Assembly (NCBI GenBank): GCA_013054445.1
Contig: JAAMPI010001712.1
Span: forward strand, 1-11,134
Source of the DNA: Cudoniella acicularis
Lineage: Eukaryota; Ascomycota; Leotiomycetes; Helotiales; Helotiaceae
DNA: 11,134 bases
Direction: 5' to 3'
The translations under genes were made by a program, and so were the position numbers. This document shows, piece after piece, positions 1 to 7,208 of the stretch. The notes below the pieces were generated by a model. It saw only the letters and a list, made by a program, of their open reading frames with translations, searched no databases and had not been told where the DNA came from. Each line of letters begins with the position of its first letter. The first letter of the stretch is position 1.

Positions 1-75
1 ATTCCTCTGGAAAAAGGCTTTGACGAAAAGGCTTTTAACAAACCCGAGTAGGAAGGTTGTATAAAATATATTACC

Positions 76-93
76 CAGGTCCGGAAGGACCTG
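76..93. other. Perfect hairpin with GGAA loop
   Basis: The arms CAGGTCC and GGACCTG are exact 7-bp inverted repeats around a four-base GGAA loop, which fits the GNRA tetraloop pattern if transcribed. It lies about 290 bp upstream of the TATA box of the small peptide gene. No transcript or function can be assigned, and chance is a real possibility. Confidence 0.35.
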
Positions 94-194
94 AAGGATC
101 GGATCCAATTGCCGTATTAGCTCAAACCCTAGCCTCTTTTGTAATTTCTGGAGAGTAGGGCGAAAGACAGAGCTTCGTCTCTCAGAGGCTGCCG

Positions 195-376
195 GACCAA
201 TAACCTGTCCTGACTCTGGGTATGGAGAGGTTGAAAAAGTGTTGTAAGTGAGTTAGTACGGCGTATTGCTTGGCAAACTCTTTAGCCCTAGACCAATAGG
301 CAAGAAAGCTTGTTTTAACGAGTTCTACGACGCGACTTGGGGATAGGGGACAATGGGTTCTGACCATGTATAAAAG
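195..376 (+). promoter_or_regulatory. Promoter of the small secreted peptide gene
   Basis: Two identical GACCAATA elements (195-202 and 291-298) match the CCAAT box bound by HAP-type complexes. An AGGGG element at 345-349 resembles a stress-response element. TATAAAAG at 369-376 is a strong TATA box. Transcription would start about 30-40 bp further on, in a leader rich in TCA/ATCAATCAA from about 405, typical of well expressed fungal genes. No ATG occurs between the TATA box and the start codon at 568. The motifs are visible; the factor assignments are inferred. Confidence 0.7.
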
Positions 377-451
377 GGAGTATTCGTCCCAAGGAAACTT
401 GGACTTTCATCCTCAAGCTACTCATCAATCAATCAACATCCTCACACTCCA

Positions 452-514
452 GTGAGTACTCATCTATTCATTCCACTGTTGTATATTCTGAGAGCTCACT
501 CTAACGTCGACTAG
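452..514 (+). other. Probable 5' UTR intron of the peptide gene
   Basis: A GTGAGT donor at 452-457, a CTAAC branch point at 501-505 and a CTAG acceptor ending at 514 delimit a 63-bp intron in the untranslated leader. Its size and signals match the coding introns elsewhere in the window. Removing it leaves a short leader that runs into CAGCCAAAATG at 568. RNA evidence is not available. Confidence 0.55.
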
Positions 515-567
515 TTCAACCACCAATTCCAATCCCCCTTTTCAAAACACATCTCTCAACAGCCAAA

Positions 568-786
568 ATGCGTTTCCCCGCCATTATTGCTACTATCGCC
601 TTCGGCGTTACTGCCGTCCTTGCCGCCGCTATCGGCGAGAATGCCCAACCTATCGCCAGTAAGTCTGATTCGATTCTTCAGCTCTCTATGGTTGTCTGGG
701 CCTCACATGATTTGACTAACATTATTGCAGTTCGCGAGCCCATCGAGAACTCTGAGTGCTACAAGCGCGGTGTCGAGCAGTGCTAG
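568..786 (+). CDS. Small secreted cysteine-pair peptide, 48 aa
   Basis: The coding exons are 568-658 and 731-786, split by a 72-bp intron (donor GTAAGT at 659, branch TTTGACTAAC at 711-720, acceptor GCAG ending at 730). The start has an ideal fungal context (CCAAAATG). The product begins with a signal peptide: hydrophobic residues about 5-20, with a likely cut after the AVLAA region. About 28 mature residues remain, ending in the ring-like segment CYKRGVEQC. C40 and C48 are the only cysteines, so one intramolecular disulfide is possible, and a KR dibasic site lies inside the loop. I do not recognise a family. Small secreted effector, signalling peptide or processed precursor are all possible. 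The strong promoter and the intron placement argue for a real gene. The intron has no in-frame stop, so retention would give a 72-aa form. Confidence 0.72.
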   Translation: MRFPAIIATIAFGVTAVLAAAIGENAQPIASKSDSILQLSMVVWASHDLTNIIAVREPIENSECYKRGVEQC

Positions 787-1113
787 ATCCGTCTAAGCAT
801 GAAGACCTCTTCGTGTGAAGTTGTGGGGGAATGCCGGTGGCCCAGTGGGAAGTTCCAAAGGTTATGACGTCTCAGCGTTTGACTGTATCTGGAGAGCGCT
901 GCAGCTAGATGGATGGAACAGCCTTCTTTTGAATGGATACGCTTAGAATTCAATGACAAGATGGAAGGGAACACCGTACTTTCATAGTGACTTGTTGTTA
1001 TCAATAGAATACACTCGAGGGATTCAACATCCCCTCGGTTATCAGGCAGCTTGAAACGAGAACAGCTTCCAGAAAATTTACATGCCGTAGCCAAGGTGAC
1101 CACGCAATTTCTT
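787..1113. other. 3' flank of the peptide gene, no gene seen
   Basis: This stretch should contain the 3' UTR and end of the peptide transcript. There is no canonical AATAAA; AATAGAATA near 1004-1012 is the closest A-rich element. The open frame on the opposite strand (783-1103) looks like a chance frame because it has no recognisable domain or splice structure. Confidence 0.4.
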
Positions 1114-1809
1114 TCATGGCCTGTTTTGGTCTGCTGACGGGTTCATCTTTTTTGAATTTTCGATAAAATACCCCTTCATCCAGACCCCATTGACTCGGTA
1201 TCGACCGTCCTGGGGAGCAATAATGCCGTGGAGCAGGATCCGTTTGTGAGGAGACAGAGGTTTCTTAATGTTGGGGAGGGAGGATCTTTGCGTCTTCTCT
1301 CCTCTCCTCTCCTCAGCTTCAAGTTTTTCGAATAAAATCGTTTCCTTTCCGCTTAGATATTGATATGCCTCCGCCTTTATCAGCGTAGATTCTGCTGTCG
1401 GTTCTGTCCTACTATGAACTAATACACCTGTGTAAATAAGATAGGGGTTCAGAGGAATCTTGAGGAGAAGCACGGCTGGTCTCAACAAGAAGTGCCTGAC
1501 CTTCATACCTTCTTTCGGCGAAACTTGTTGATTCGATTCTTCCCGGTACAGCCGGCAACGGCCAGCGTGCGAACACCAGACCAGGGCATAGAGCAGGGTA
1601 CAGGCCCGGGGGCAGCTCCTCTCTCTCGCCGAGCAGGTCGAGGCAACGCTACTCGGTTTTTTTTTATATGTCCGCTGACAGCTGTCCGTGCAAAAACAGG
1701 GACTGCGCCACATGAAAGGAGCCACTTGCAACGGGTTGTCTTGTATTCCATTCGGACAGCAAACACATTTAAAAAAAAAAGCAAGTACCTTGAGAGGTAG
1801 GATCTTCAT
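1114..1809 (-). CDS. Doubtful 231-aa ORF, cysteine-rich N-terminal half
   Basis: An uninterrupted ATG-initiated frame of 231 codons lies in a stretch with no other gene. The N-terminus is hydrophobic (MKILPLKVLAFFF) and signal-like. About eleven cysteines fall in the first 108 residues and none afterwards. The frame crosses an A10/T10 run (1771-1780) and a T9 run (1657-1665), which create its FFF and KKK stretches, and its end is basic and low in domain character. I recognise no family. The length is more than expected by chance for a single frame, but overlapping open frames on the other strand and in another minus frame show that the GC-rich core is simply poor in stops. It may be a non-coding open frame, a decayed gene or an orphan gene. 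Confidence 0.18.
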   Translation of the reverse strand: MKILPLKVLAFFFKCVCCPNGIQDNPLQVAPFMWRSPCFCTDSCQRTYKKKPSSVASTCSARERSCPRACTLLYALVWCSHAGRCRLYREESNQQVSPKEGMKVRHFLLRPAVLLLKIPLNPYLIYTGVLVHSRTEPTAESTLIKAEAYQYLSGKETILFEKLEAEERRGEKTQRSSLPNIKKPLSPHKRILLHGIIAPQDGRYRVNGVWMKGYFIENSKKMNPSADQNRP

Positions 1810-1940
1810 TATTCCAAGGTCTCGACTCCTCGTGAATCCGGAGGAAAGCCGGGGGGATGTCGTCCCGCTCTCACCTTGCGCACTACCAAAGACGACCCAG
1901 CAGCCAGCCAGCCAGAATATTGTTACGGAATGATTATCCC

Positions 1941-2084
1941 ATTATCTCTGTTCCTGCCATCTGCTCCACCCATCTCAAGCTCCCCCAAAACTTCCCCTGC
2001 CCGACCCAACCTATCGTCTCTATTCCTGTCATCTGCTCCAGCCATCTCAAGCTTTCCAAAATCCTGCCTAGCACGACCCAAGTT
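1941..2084. repeat. Two-copy 72-bp imperfect tandem duplication
   Basis: Copy 1 is about 1941-2012 and copy 2 about 2013-2084, with a constant 72-bp offset. I count about 56 matches in 72 positions. The best kept blocks are CATCTGCTCCA, CCATCTCAAGCT and CGACCCAA. Because 72 is a multiple of three, any frame crossing it shows a 24-residue repeat. The stop codon of the adjoining minus-strand gene lies inside copy 2. Confidence 0.85.
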
Positions 2085-2715
2085 TCGTAATACTCCTTCC
2101 CCTCGTGGTTATATTGTTGACAGTCGGCGACATTAACGCTCTGTCGAGAAGAAACATAGCGCAGTGCTTTGTATGCTTAAAGTTCCTGAGGGCGTTATCC
2201 GCTCTGCTTGATGTCGCCAAAACGTGACCCATTCGAACGAGCAAATAGGCGCAATGCGTGGAATGTTCTTTTTCTGTTGACCACCATGCGTCGTTATCGG
2301 ACCCGACCCGACCAGATATATCGTTGAGAGTCTCTCCACCCTCTTTAGTGGTGTAATAATTCCATTCGTTATTCACATATTCTTCACTTCCAACTCTTGA
2401 ACATTCTGCTGGGAGCCAGTATTTTGAGAGGAGGTCCCATTTACAACCTCGTGAGACAGCCTCTTCAACGGAACTTCCACAATGGAGTGGAGGTGGATAA
2501 ACTTTATGAATGAGTTGAAGGTGAAGAGTGAGAATGATCGCGAAGCCAATTATGAAGATGGAAGCCACTAGTTGCCAGATAGAATACTGAAGTCTGTTCT
2601 GGCATTTTCGTTCTTGAGAAGAATCTCGGATCTTTTGCTGTTTGTCGAGATCATTTTGGGACGAATTGTCTTGAAGGAGTTGGTAATTGGGTTCTTCTTG
2701 CTCTTTTGAAAACAT
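2068..2715 (-). CDS. HxxHC single-pass membrane protein (UstYa/DUF3328-like), 215 aa
   Basis: This is a single-exon gene. A polar N-terminus (residues 1-44, with the YQLLQ-type opening common in such proteins) leads to one transmembrane helix (about 46-68). A lumenal or extracellular part follows with HCGSS at 78-82, paired cysteines C91 and C105, and two HxxHC motifs, HSTHC (151-155) and HTKHC (181-185). Membrane anchor plus two HxxHC motifs is the layout of UstYa-type proteins, which act in oxidative maturation of fungal ribosomal peptides. This member looks closer to a widespread uncharacterised HCGSS/WLP branch whose activity is unknown. I chose the ATG at 2715, in the context CAAAGATG after a CT-rich leader. 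An in-frame ATG at 2844 would add a 43-residue hydrophobic extension before the expected N-terminus. The C-terminal few residues and the stop come from a tandem repeat. Confidence 0.78.
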   Translation of the reverse strand: MFSKEQEEPNYQLLQDNSSQNDLDKQQKIRDSSQERKCQNRLQYSIWQLVASIFIIGFAIILTLHLQLIHKVYPPPLHCGSSVEEAVSRGCKWDLLSKYWLPAECSRVGSEEYVNNEWNYYTTKEGGETLNDISGRVGSDNDAWWSTEKEHSTHCAYLLVRMGHVLATSSRADNALRNFKHTKHCAMFLLDRALMSPTVNNITTRGRSITKLGSC

Positions 2716-3298
2716 CTTTGAGTTGAACGATGGAGGGTATAGAATTGTTTTCGAGACGGTCAGTTGAAAAAAAATCAAGAACATTGGGAGGAAGAACGGT
2801 TGATGGTAATTACATGTACGAGGTAATGAGGTTAAATCCACCATGCTGGCTGTTTGGTTTGGTATTCATGGTCCGCTGCAGGCCGGAGGCCCATGCGGCG
2901 TTTATTTTCTGCTGGGGTGCCGTGATCCCTCTAATGTTGGCTAAAGCTTCATAGAAAGCCAGGGTATCGTCTGACGTGCCGTGCGAAGGATTCTGGTGTT
3001 GATGCGGGCAGGGTCTCTGGGGATAGGGAGTACTTGGCAACGCTCGTGAGCTATAGACAGTCGGTGAGGCCAGGTTTAACTGCGCAAGGATCGTTAGCAA
3101 TGAAGGCTCTGGTACCTGTAAGTAGAGAGGGCGAGGGCACTCACAGTATTGAGCAAATCAGAGGGCGATTAAGGTCCTATGTGAAAGAGAACTTTAATAG
3201 ATAGGTTATAGTCGGAAAATACAAGTAGATGGTAAAAATCAGAGACAAAAAAAAGAGTGTGGTCTTCCCATCCCCTCCTTTTACTCGTCCTTCGAATT
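2716..3298. other. Intergenic region with an orphan intron-like element
   Basis: This stretch should hold the 5' region of the HxxHC gene and the end of the RPL23 transcription unit. On the minus strand, a GTGAGT donor (first base 3144), a GCTAAC branch point and a GCGCAG acceptor (last base 3080) outline a perfect 65-bp intron. The frame that follows is open to a TAA at 2810-2812 (about 89 codons). No ATG precedes the intron, and the only in-frame ATGs lie near the end. It may be an untranslated leader exon of the HxxHC gene, a non-coding transcript or a gene remnant. Confidence 0.35.
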
Positions 3299-3304
3299 TT
3301 TATT
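3299..3304 (-). terminator. Candidate poly(A) signal of RPL23
   Basis: AATAAA on the minus strand, about 270 nt beyond the RPL23 stop codon. It is the clearest canonical hexamer in that 3' flank. A closer non-canonical signal may be used instead, because fungal poly(A) signals are loose. Confidence 0.35.
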
Positions 3305-3573
3305 TACTGCAAGTTGGCAAGTCCTGGCAGATATCGACGAAAATAATATTGGACGTTCGAAGGAAGAAAACAAAAACAAAAAAGCTGGTAAGTGATCGCG
3401 GCGATAGAACAAGAAAGACGATTTAAACCTTGATTTGCTTTGGTGGAATGCGTCAATTCTCTGGTAATCAGCTATGCTGTTTTTGTAATGTACGCCCCTA
3501 CACGCAACAACAAGAGCAATAATGCAGACCATCCCATATCATTTCCATGCCAGAACCCCAAAAGAGACAACCT

Positions 3574-4496
3574 TTACATGACGACACCGGAGTTGCTTGC
3601 GATACGCTAGACCATCGTTAGTCTATTCCTGACTGTTGGGTTACAGTAAAAGGGGAACTTACTGGCCACAGTTCAGCTGCTTCCTTTCCGACGGGTCCTG
3701 TGATGGCTGATCCCTTCATCTCGCCCTTGGGGTTGACAATCTGAGAAGTAATCCGTTAGCGATCTTTTCGAGCCAGTTCATGCTGCTCCATTTCCATGTC
3801 CTCATCAATCCGTCCACATGCTCTTCCACCCAGTCCAAAAATCACCCAATGACCCTCTACCAGCCAGTATGAAATCTGCAAGATTTTCTCTTTTGCAAGT
3901 GCCATCCCGTCCAGTTCCCAGAACAAAAGAACCTGGTCACTCACCACGCCAGCATTATCCTCAAAGTACAAGAAAACACCGTCTGTTCGTCTCCATGGCT
4001 TTGATTGTCTGACGATAACCGCGGGCATGACCTTCTTTCTTAACTCGGGCTTTCCCTTCTTGACAGTAGCCATAACCATATCGCCAACGCCTCCAGCTGG
4101 AAGACGGTTGAGTCGCGCACCAATACCCTTGACGGAGATGATGTAGAGATTACGGGCACCGCTGTTGTCGCAGCAGTTCATGACTGCACCACTATTTCCA
4201 TCATGTTAGTCTACAGTCCATAGTTATGAGGTCAGGAGCATCGAGAGCGGAGTCGCAAGAATCGAGAGGTGAAGGACGTACACTGGGAGACCAAGGGTCA
4301 TCTTGAGCTTGCCACCGGGGGCACCACGTCTATTTGCACAGTATAATCAGCATTTCTATTCTCTCAATCTGCAAACACGCCCCTCCGCAGATTCGCTCAA
4401 TTGTAGCCGATCCCATTGAGCCATCGTCACCACACCGCATCTGCCAGATGCACTTGTTGGAGGGGGAAACAGGAACACGTACGAAATCTTTGCCAT
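3574..4496 (-). CDS. RPL23: 60S ribosomal protein uL14 (L23), 139 aa
   Basis: Five coding exons on the minus strand, 4496-4483, 4329-4282, 4191-3945, 3740-3663 and 3606-3574, join to 420 nt. The start [20 protein letters not shown] has its first codons in a 14-bp exon, and phases match at every junction. The introns are 153, 90, 204 and 56 bp, with GTACGT, GTGAGT or GTAAGT donors. The protein has the normal fungal length and ends in [10 protein letters not shown]. The L14 signature spans about residues 77-105 (PAVIVRQ through YFEDNAGVI). uL14 is a beta-barrel protein of the large-subunit interface, next to the sarcin-ricin loop and the bridges to the small subunit. Identity is certain from residue-level resemblance to yeast and human L23. 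The 14-bp first exon is supported by the reconstituted TCA codon and the A-rich context AAAAGATGG. Confidence 0.97.
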
Positions 4497-4608
4497 CTTT
4501 TCTGAGGATCTTTGATCGTGCCGAGGAAGTCAAAGATGAATTGTTGGTTCGCGGAAGATTCGAGGTTGTTGTCGTCGCGAAAATTGGTAGATTGGGATTT
4601 AGGAGTGG

Positions 4609-4619
4609 AAACCCTAATC
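4609..4619 (-). promoter_or_regulatory. Telobox-like element upstream of RPL23
   Basis: The plus strand reads AAACCCTAATC, so the minus strand reads GATTAGGGTTT, about 115 bp before the RPL23 start codon. TTAGGG-type sites bound by Tbf1-like proteins are known in ribosomal protein promoters of many ascomycetes. An 8-bp palindrome GCTTAAGC lies directly beside it (4620-4627). Transcription probably starts between here and 4497, through a CT/CA-rich leader. Confidence 0.55.
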
Positions 4620-4639
4620 GCTTAAGCGAGCGCACTAAG

Positions 4640-5123
4640 ATGAAGTAGGAATTTCAAGATTTTACAACGAACACCAAGAAGAGGCTCTTGGAACTTTTAC
4701 AGAAGAGATCTTACAAAAAATGTATGTATTTATTTCTGGAACCACAATAGCTGAATCGGGTATCACCAAGTCTTTTGGGTGAATTCAAGATCTTCACAAC
4801 ACAAAATACCTGGAGCGTAGCATTATAAAAATCACTAATATTTCCATTCTTTCTTTCTAGGTAGATGTTTTATTGTACATGGAGAACGTGGAGCATGATC
4901 TAAATCATTGATACAAGTATCCTGATCCATGTTGTAGCTCAGAAAGTCAATGCGAATAGCCTCCAAACATCGCCATCCCCAGGTCCCTTCCGACTCCGAA
5001 GACGCCCTGCTCAGGTTTCCTCCATCCCTGGTTGCGCAAATAGTACATTTGAAAATGAGAGTATCTCACTCGTTGAAATCATGGGAAAGTCGTCAAATAC
5101 GACTCAAGATGTTGGGGTTGTAT
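4640..5123. other. Intergenic: RPL23 upstream DNA and RPD3 3' flank
   Basis: No gene is supported here. On the minus strand there is a TATA-like TTTTTATAATG (about 4819-4829), too far from RPL23 to be its obvious TATA box. The open frames at 4950-5231 and 5081-5425 on the plus strand are antisense to the RPD3 end and carry no recognisable domain. Confidence 0.4.
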
Positions 5124-5129
5124 TTTATT
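5124..5129 (-). terminator. Poly(A) signal of RPD3
   Basis: AATAAA on the minus strand, 17 nt after the RPD3 stop codon (TGA at 5148-5146). Position and sequence fit a canonical polyadenylation hexamer for a short 3' UTR. A longer transcript is not excluded. Confidence 0.5.
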
Positions 5130-5145
5130 GGCCTCATGGACCGGC

Positions 5146-7208
5146 TCAAGGCTGGGATGCTTCAGCAATTTCCTTGGAAGCTTCACCAGTTACATCCTTT
5201 TCTGAACGCTCCGCCTCTACCTCTTGTTTAACCTTCGTGGTATCAGCAGGTTCAGCAATGGCATCTGCGGTAGGTGGAGGTTGTGCAGGTGATATGGGGC
5301 CAGCAGTGGCTGTTGGAGAAGGTACTGCTGGAGTCTCTGTCTGTGGCTTCGGAGCAGGAGCTTCTAGCGCATCCCCGGTCATATCGATATCGCCATCAGT
5401 GTCAACGGCTGGTTTGACCGAGTGAGCTCGGGATGGGGCATTTGATGGCCCAACCTCTCCGGATTCCGCGGCTGTGGCATCGAGGGTCTTCTTTTCCATC
5501 AGCTCTGCGTTGACCTCAGCATTTGCTTCTGTCGCCATTGCAGTAACGGCGTCATCTACTTCATTTCGTCCTTCTGGAGTAACCAAGCCACTGTCCATCT
5601 CAACGTCAGAAGCGACGGTGTTTGCGTTCTGATAATCCATAATGTTGCGGCGTTTGACTTGGCCATTTTGGGGGCGGACACCATTTGCACGTGACTCTTC
5701 TTCGTCCTCACTTTCATCAAGTTCATCATCACGAGTTATATGCTGATCCCATCGTCGTTTTGTGTGGCGGGTATCCTTGTTGTCGTCCTCGTCCATATCG
5801 TCAAGTATTGCATCATCCTCATCCGTGGCACCAGTTAAAGTAGTTCGTGGGACGTCAGTCATTTGGACGGATGGCGCGTGGGCGGTCTTCTTGAGATTTT
5901 CAATGACTTGAATTTTTATCTTTTCGAGATAATCTTTCGAGTTGGCGTTTTCCATGTTGGACGAGCGGACGTCGAGTTCGTAGTCAGGTCCATAATACTA
6001 GATTTCATTAGTGGTGCTCGTTAAATCTGTAGAGAATATCACCTCGTAGTATTCGTTGAATGGTAGAGTAGGCTCCATTTCCTTGCCAACTAAAACACCA
6101 GTTTCGAAAGCCCATGTGCGAGCAACATTTCGCATCGTATAACCACCGCCACCTAGTACTAGGGTGGGCATACCGAAACTTTTCACGAATTTGACACAGT
6201 TGGCGTGGCCGCGCATGCTAAGGTTGAAGCAGCCGAGACGATCACCAGACAAACTATCTCCACCACACTGGAGGACAATTGCTTCTGGCTGATAATAGTC
6301 CATGACGCTTTGGATAACTGGTTCGAAGATGGATTTGTAGGTGACATCATCGATGCCATCGCGAAGGGGGAAGTTGACTGCGTAATTCTTTCCCTGCCCC
6401 ACGCCAATGTCGCGGAGCTCACCAGTACCTGGAAAATACTCGCCATATTTGTGGAATGAAACTGTCATGACACGATCGGTTGTGTAGAAAGCTTCCTCGA
6501 CACCATCACCGTGGTGGACATCAATGTCGATGTACAAGACACGCTTTTTGAAGCGGAGAAGCTCAATAATGCCAAGGACAATGTCTAGGAAACGGTCAAA
6601 GATAGGAACAGGATAGTAGGGGCGTTTCGCTTACCATTAACGTAGCAGAAACCAGATGCCTCGCTTTTCTTCGCATGGTGAAGACCTCCAGCCCAGTTTA
6701 TCGCAATGTCACACTTCCCGCGATTGAGGCGAGCGGCACCCTCCATGCTACCACCAGCACTGATACCACAAAACTCGAACAGTCCATCAAAAACAGGACA
6801 GTCGTCGCCAACATTGTATTTCCCTTGTTCTTTGGCGAAAGAATCCATGTTGTCTGGTGTCACCTTCTGGAGGAAATCGATGTATTCGTCGGTGTGAAAT
6901 TGGGTCATCTCATGTCGGGTAGCTGGTTTTGCACGCTGAGAGGGCAGTTAGAACATGATTGATAGCAACACAGAGGAATGGAAGCTCGTGGGAGTTTATA
7001 CGAGAGTGAAACGTACATATATCTCCATCTTCTGGTACACGCCATAGTTCATGATTAAACTGTGCGCTAACCGAATTCGATGGGGCTTCATAGGATGGCC
7101 AGCAACGTAGGCATAATTTCCAACATCAGAGTCGTAGAAGTAGGCGACCCTTTTCTTCGAACTTGGGCCATTCAGGTTCGGCGGATCGATTGGCGCAAAG
7201 GAGGCCAT
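5146..7208 (-). CDS. RPD3: Class I histone deacetylase RPD3/RpdA, 628 aa
   Basis: Four exons on the minus strand: 7208-7017, 6935-6635, 6584-6043 and 5997-5146. The introns are 81, 50 and 45 bp. Zn-dependent deacetylase of histone lysines, the catalytic subunit of Sin3-type co-repressor complexes in the nucleus. The deacetylase domain covers about residues 17-345. The active site is intact: H150-H151 in [20 protein letters not shown]186 and H188 in [15 protein letters not shown]274 in [12 protein letters not shown] and Y313 in [14 protein letters not shown]. The numbering of H150, H151 and H188 equals that of yeast Rpd3. After the conserved APSVQ segment come KRRWD (about 425-429), an acidic [12 protein letters not shown] stretch and a long A/P/T/E-rich tail. 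That makes it about 195 residues longer than yeast Rpd3, as usual for filamentous fungi. The start MASFAPID is the only in-frame ATG upstream of the domain. Confidence 0.97.

Noticed and set aside
182..367. Minus-strand 61-codon open frame
   Set aside because: It lies in the plus-strand promoter between the CCAAT and TATA boxes, has no recognisable domain or splice signals, and is short enough for chance.
664..675. GATTCGATTC strings (also near 1530) resembling a tRNA B box
   Set aside because: No A box, acceptor stem or cloverleaf could be drawn around either copy. The first lies inside the peptide gene intron.
783..1103. Minus-strand 106-codon open frame
   Set aside because: Antisense to the expected 3' UTR of the peptide gene, with no domain and unremarkable composition.
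1492..1800. Plus-strand 102-codon frame and minus-strand 93-codon frame (1503-1784)
   Set aside because: They share a GC-rich, stop-poor core with the longer minus-strand frame. At most one of the three can be real, and none shows a domain.
2730..2954. Plus-strand 74-codon frame starting MEGIELFSRR
   Set aside because: Antisense to the leader of the HxxHC gene, with no splice or domain support.
3281..3532. Minus-strand 83-codon frame with a signal-like start
   Set aside because: It falls in the RPL23 3' UTR, is K/F/S-rich as AT-rich DNA would give, and has no homology I recognise.
3741..3944. Intronic C/D snoRNA in RPL23
   Set aside because: A TTGATGA string resembles a C box, but no CTGA D box follows at a workable distance. 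The 153-bp intron (4330-4482) also lacks a paired C/D set.
4330..4648. Overlapping open frames on both strands (101 and 104 codons)
   Set aside because: They cover the first intron, first exon and leader of RPL23. The defined splice sites explain the DNA better.
6205..6459. Plus-strand frame inside RPD3, and minus-strand frame 6183-6446
   Set aside because: Shadows of RPD3 exon 3, whose catalytic motifs fix the true frame.
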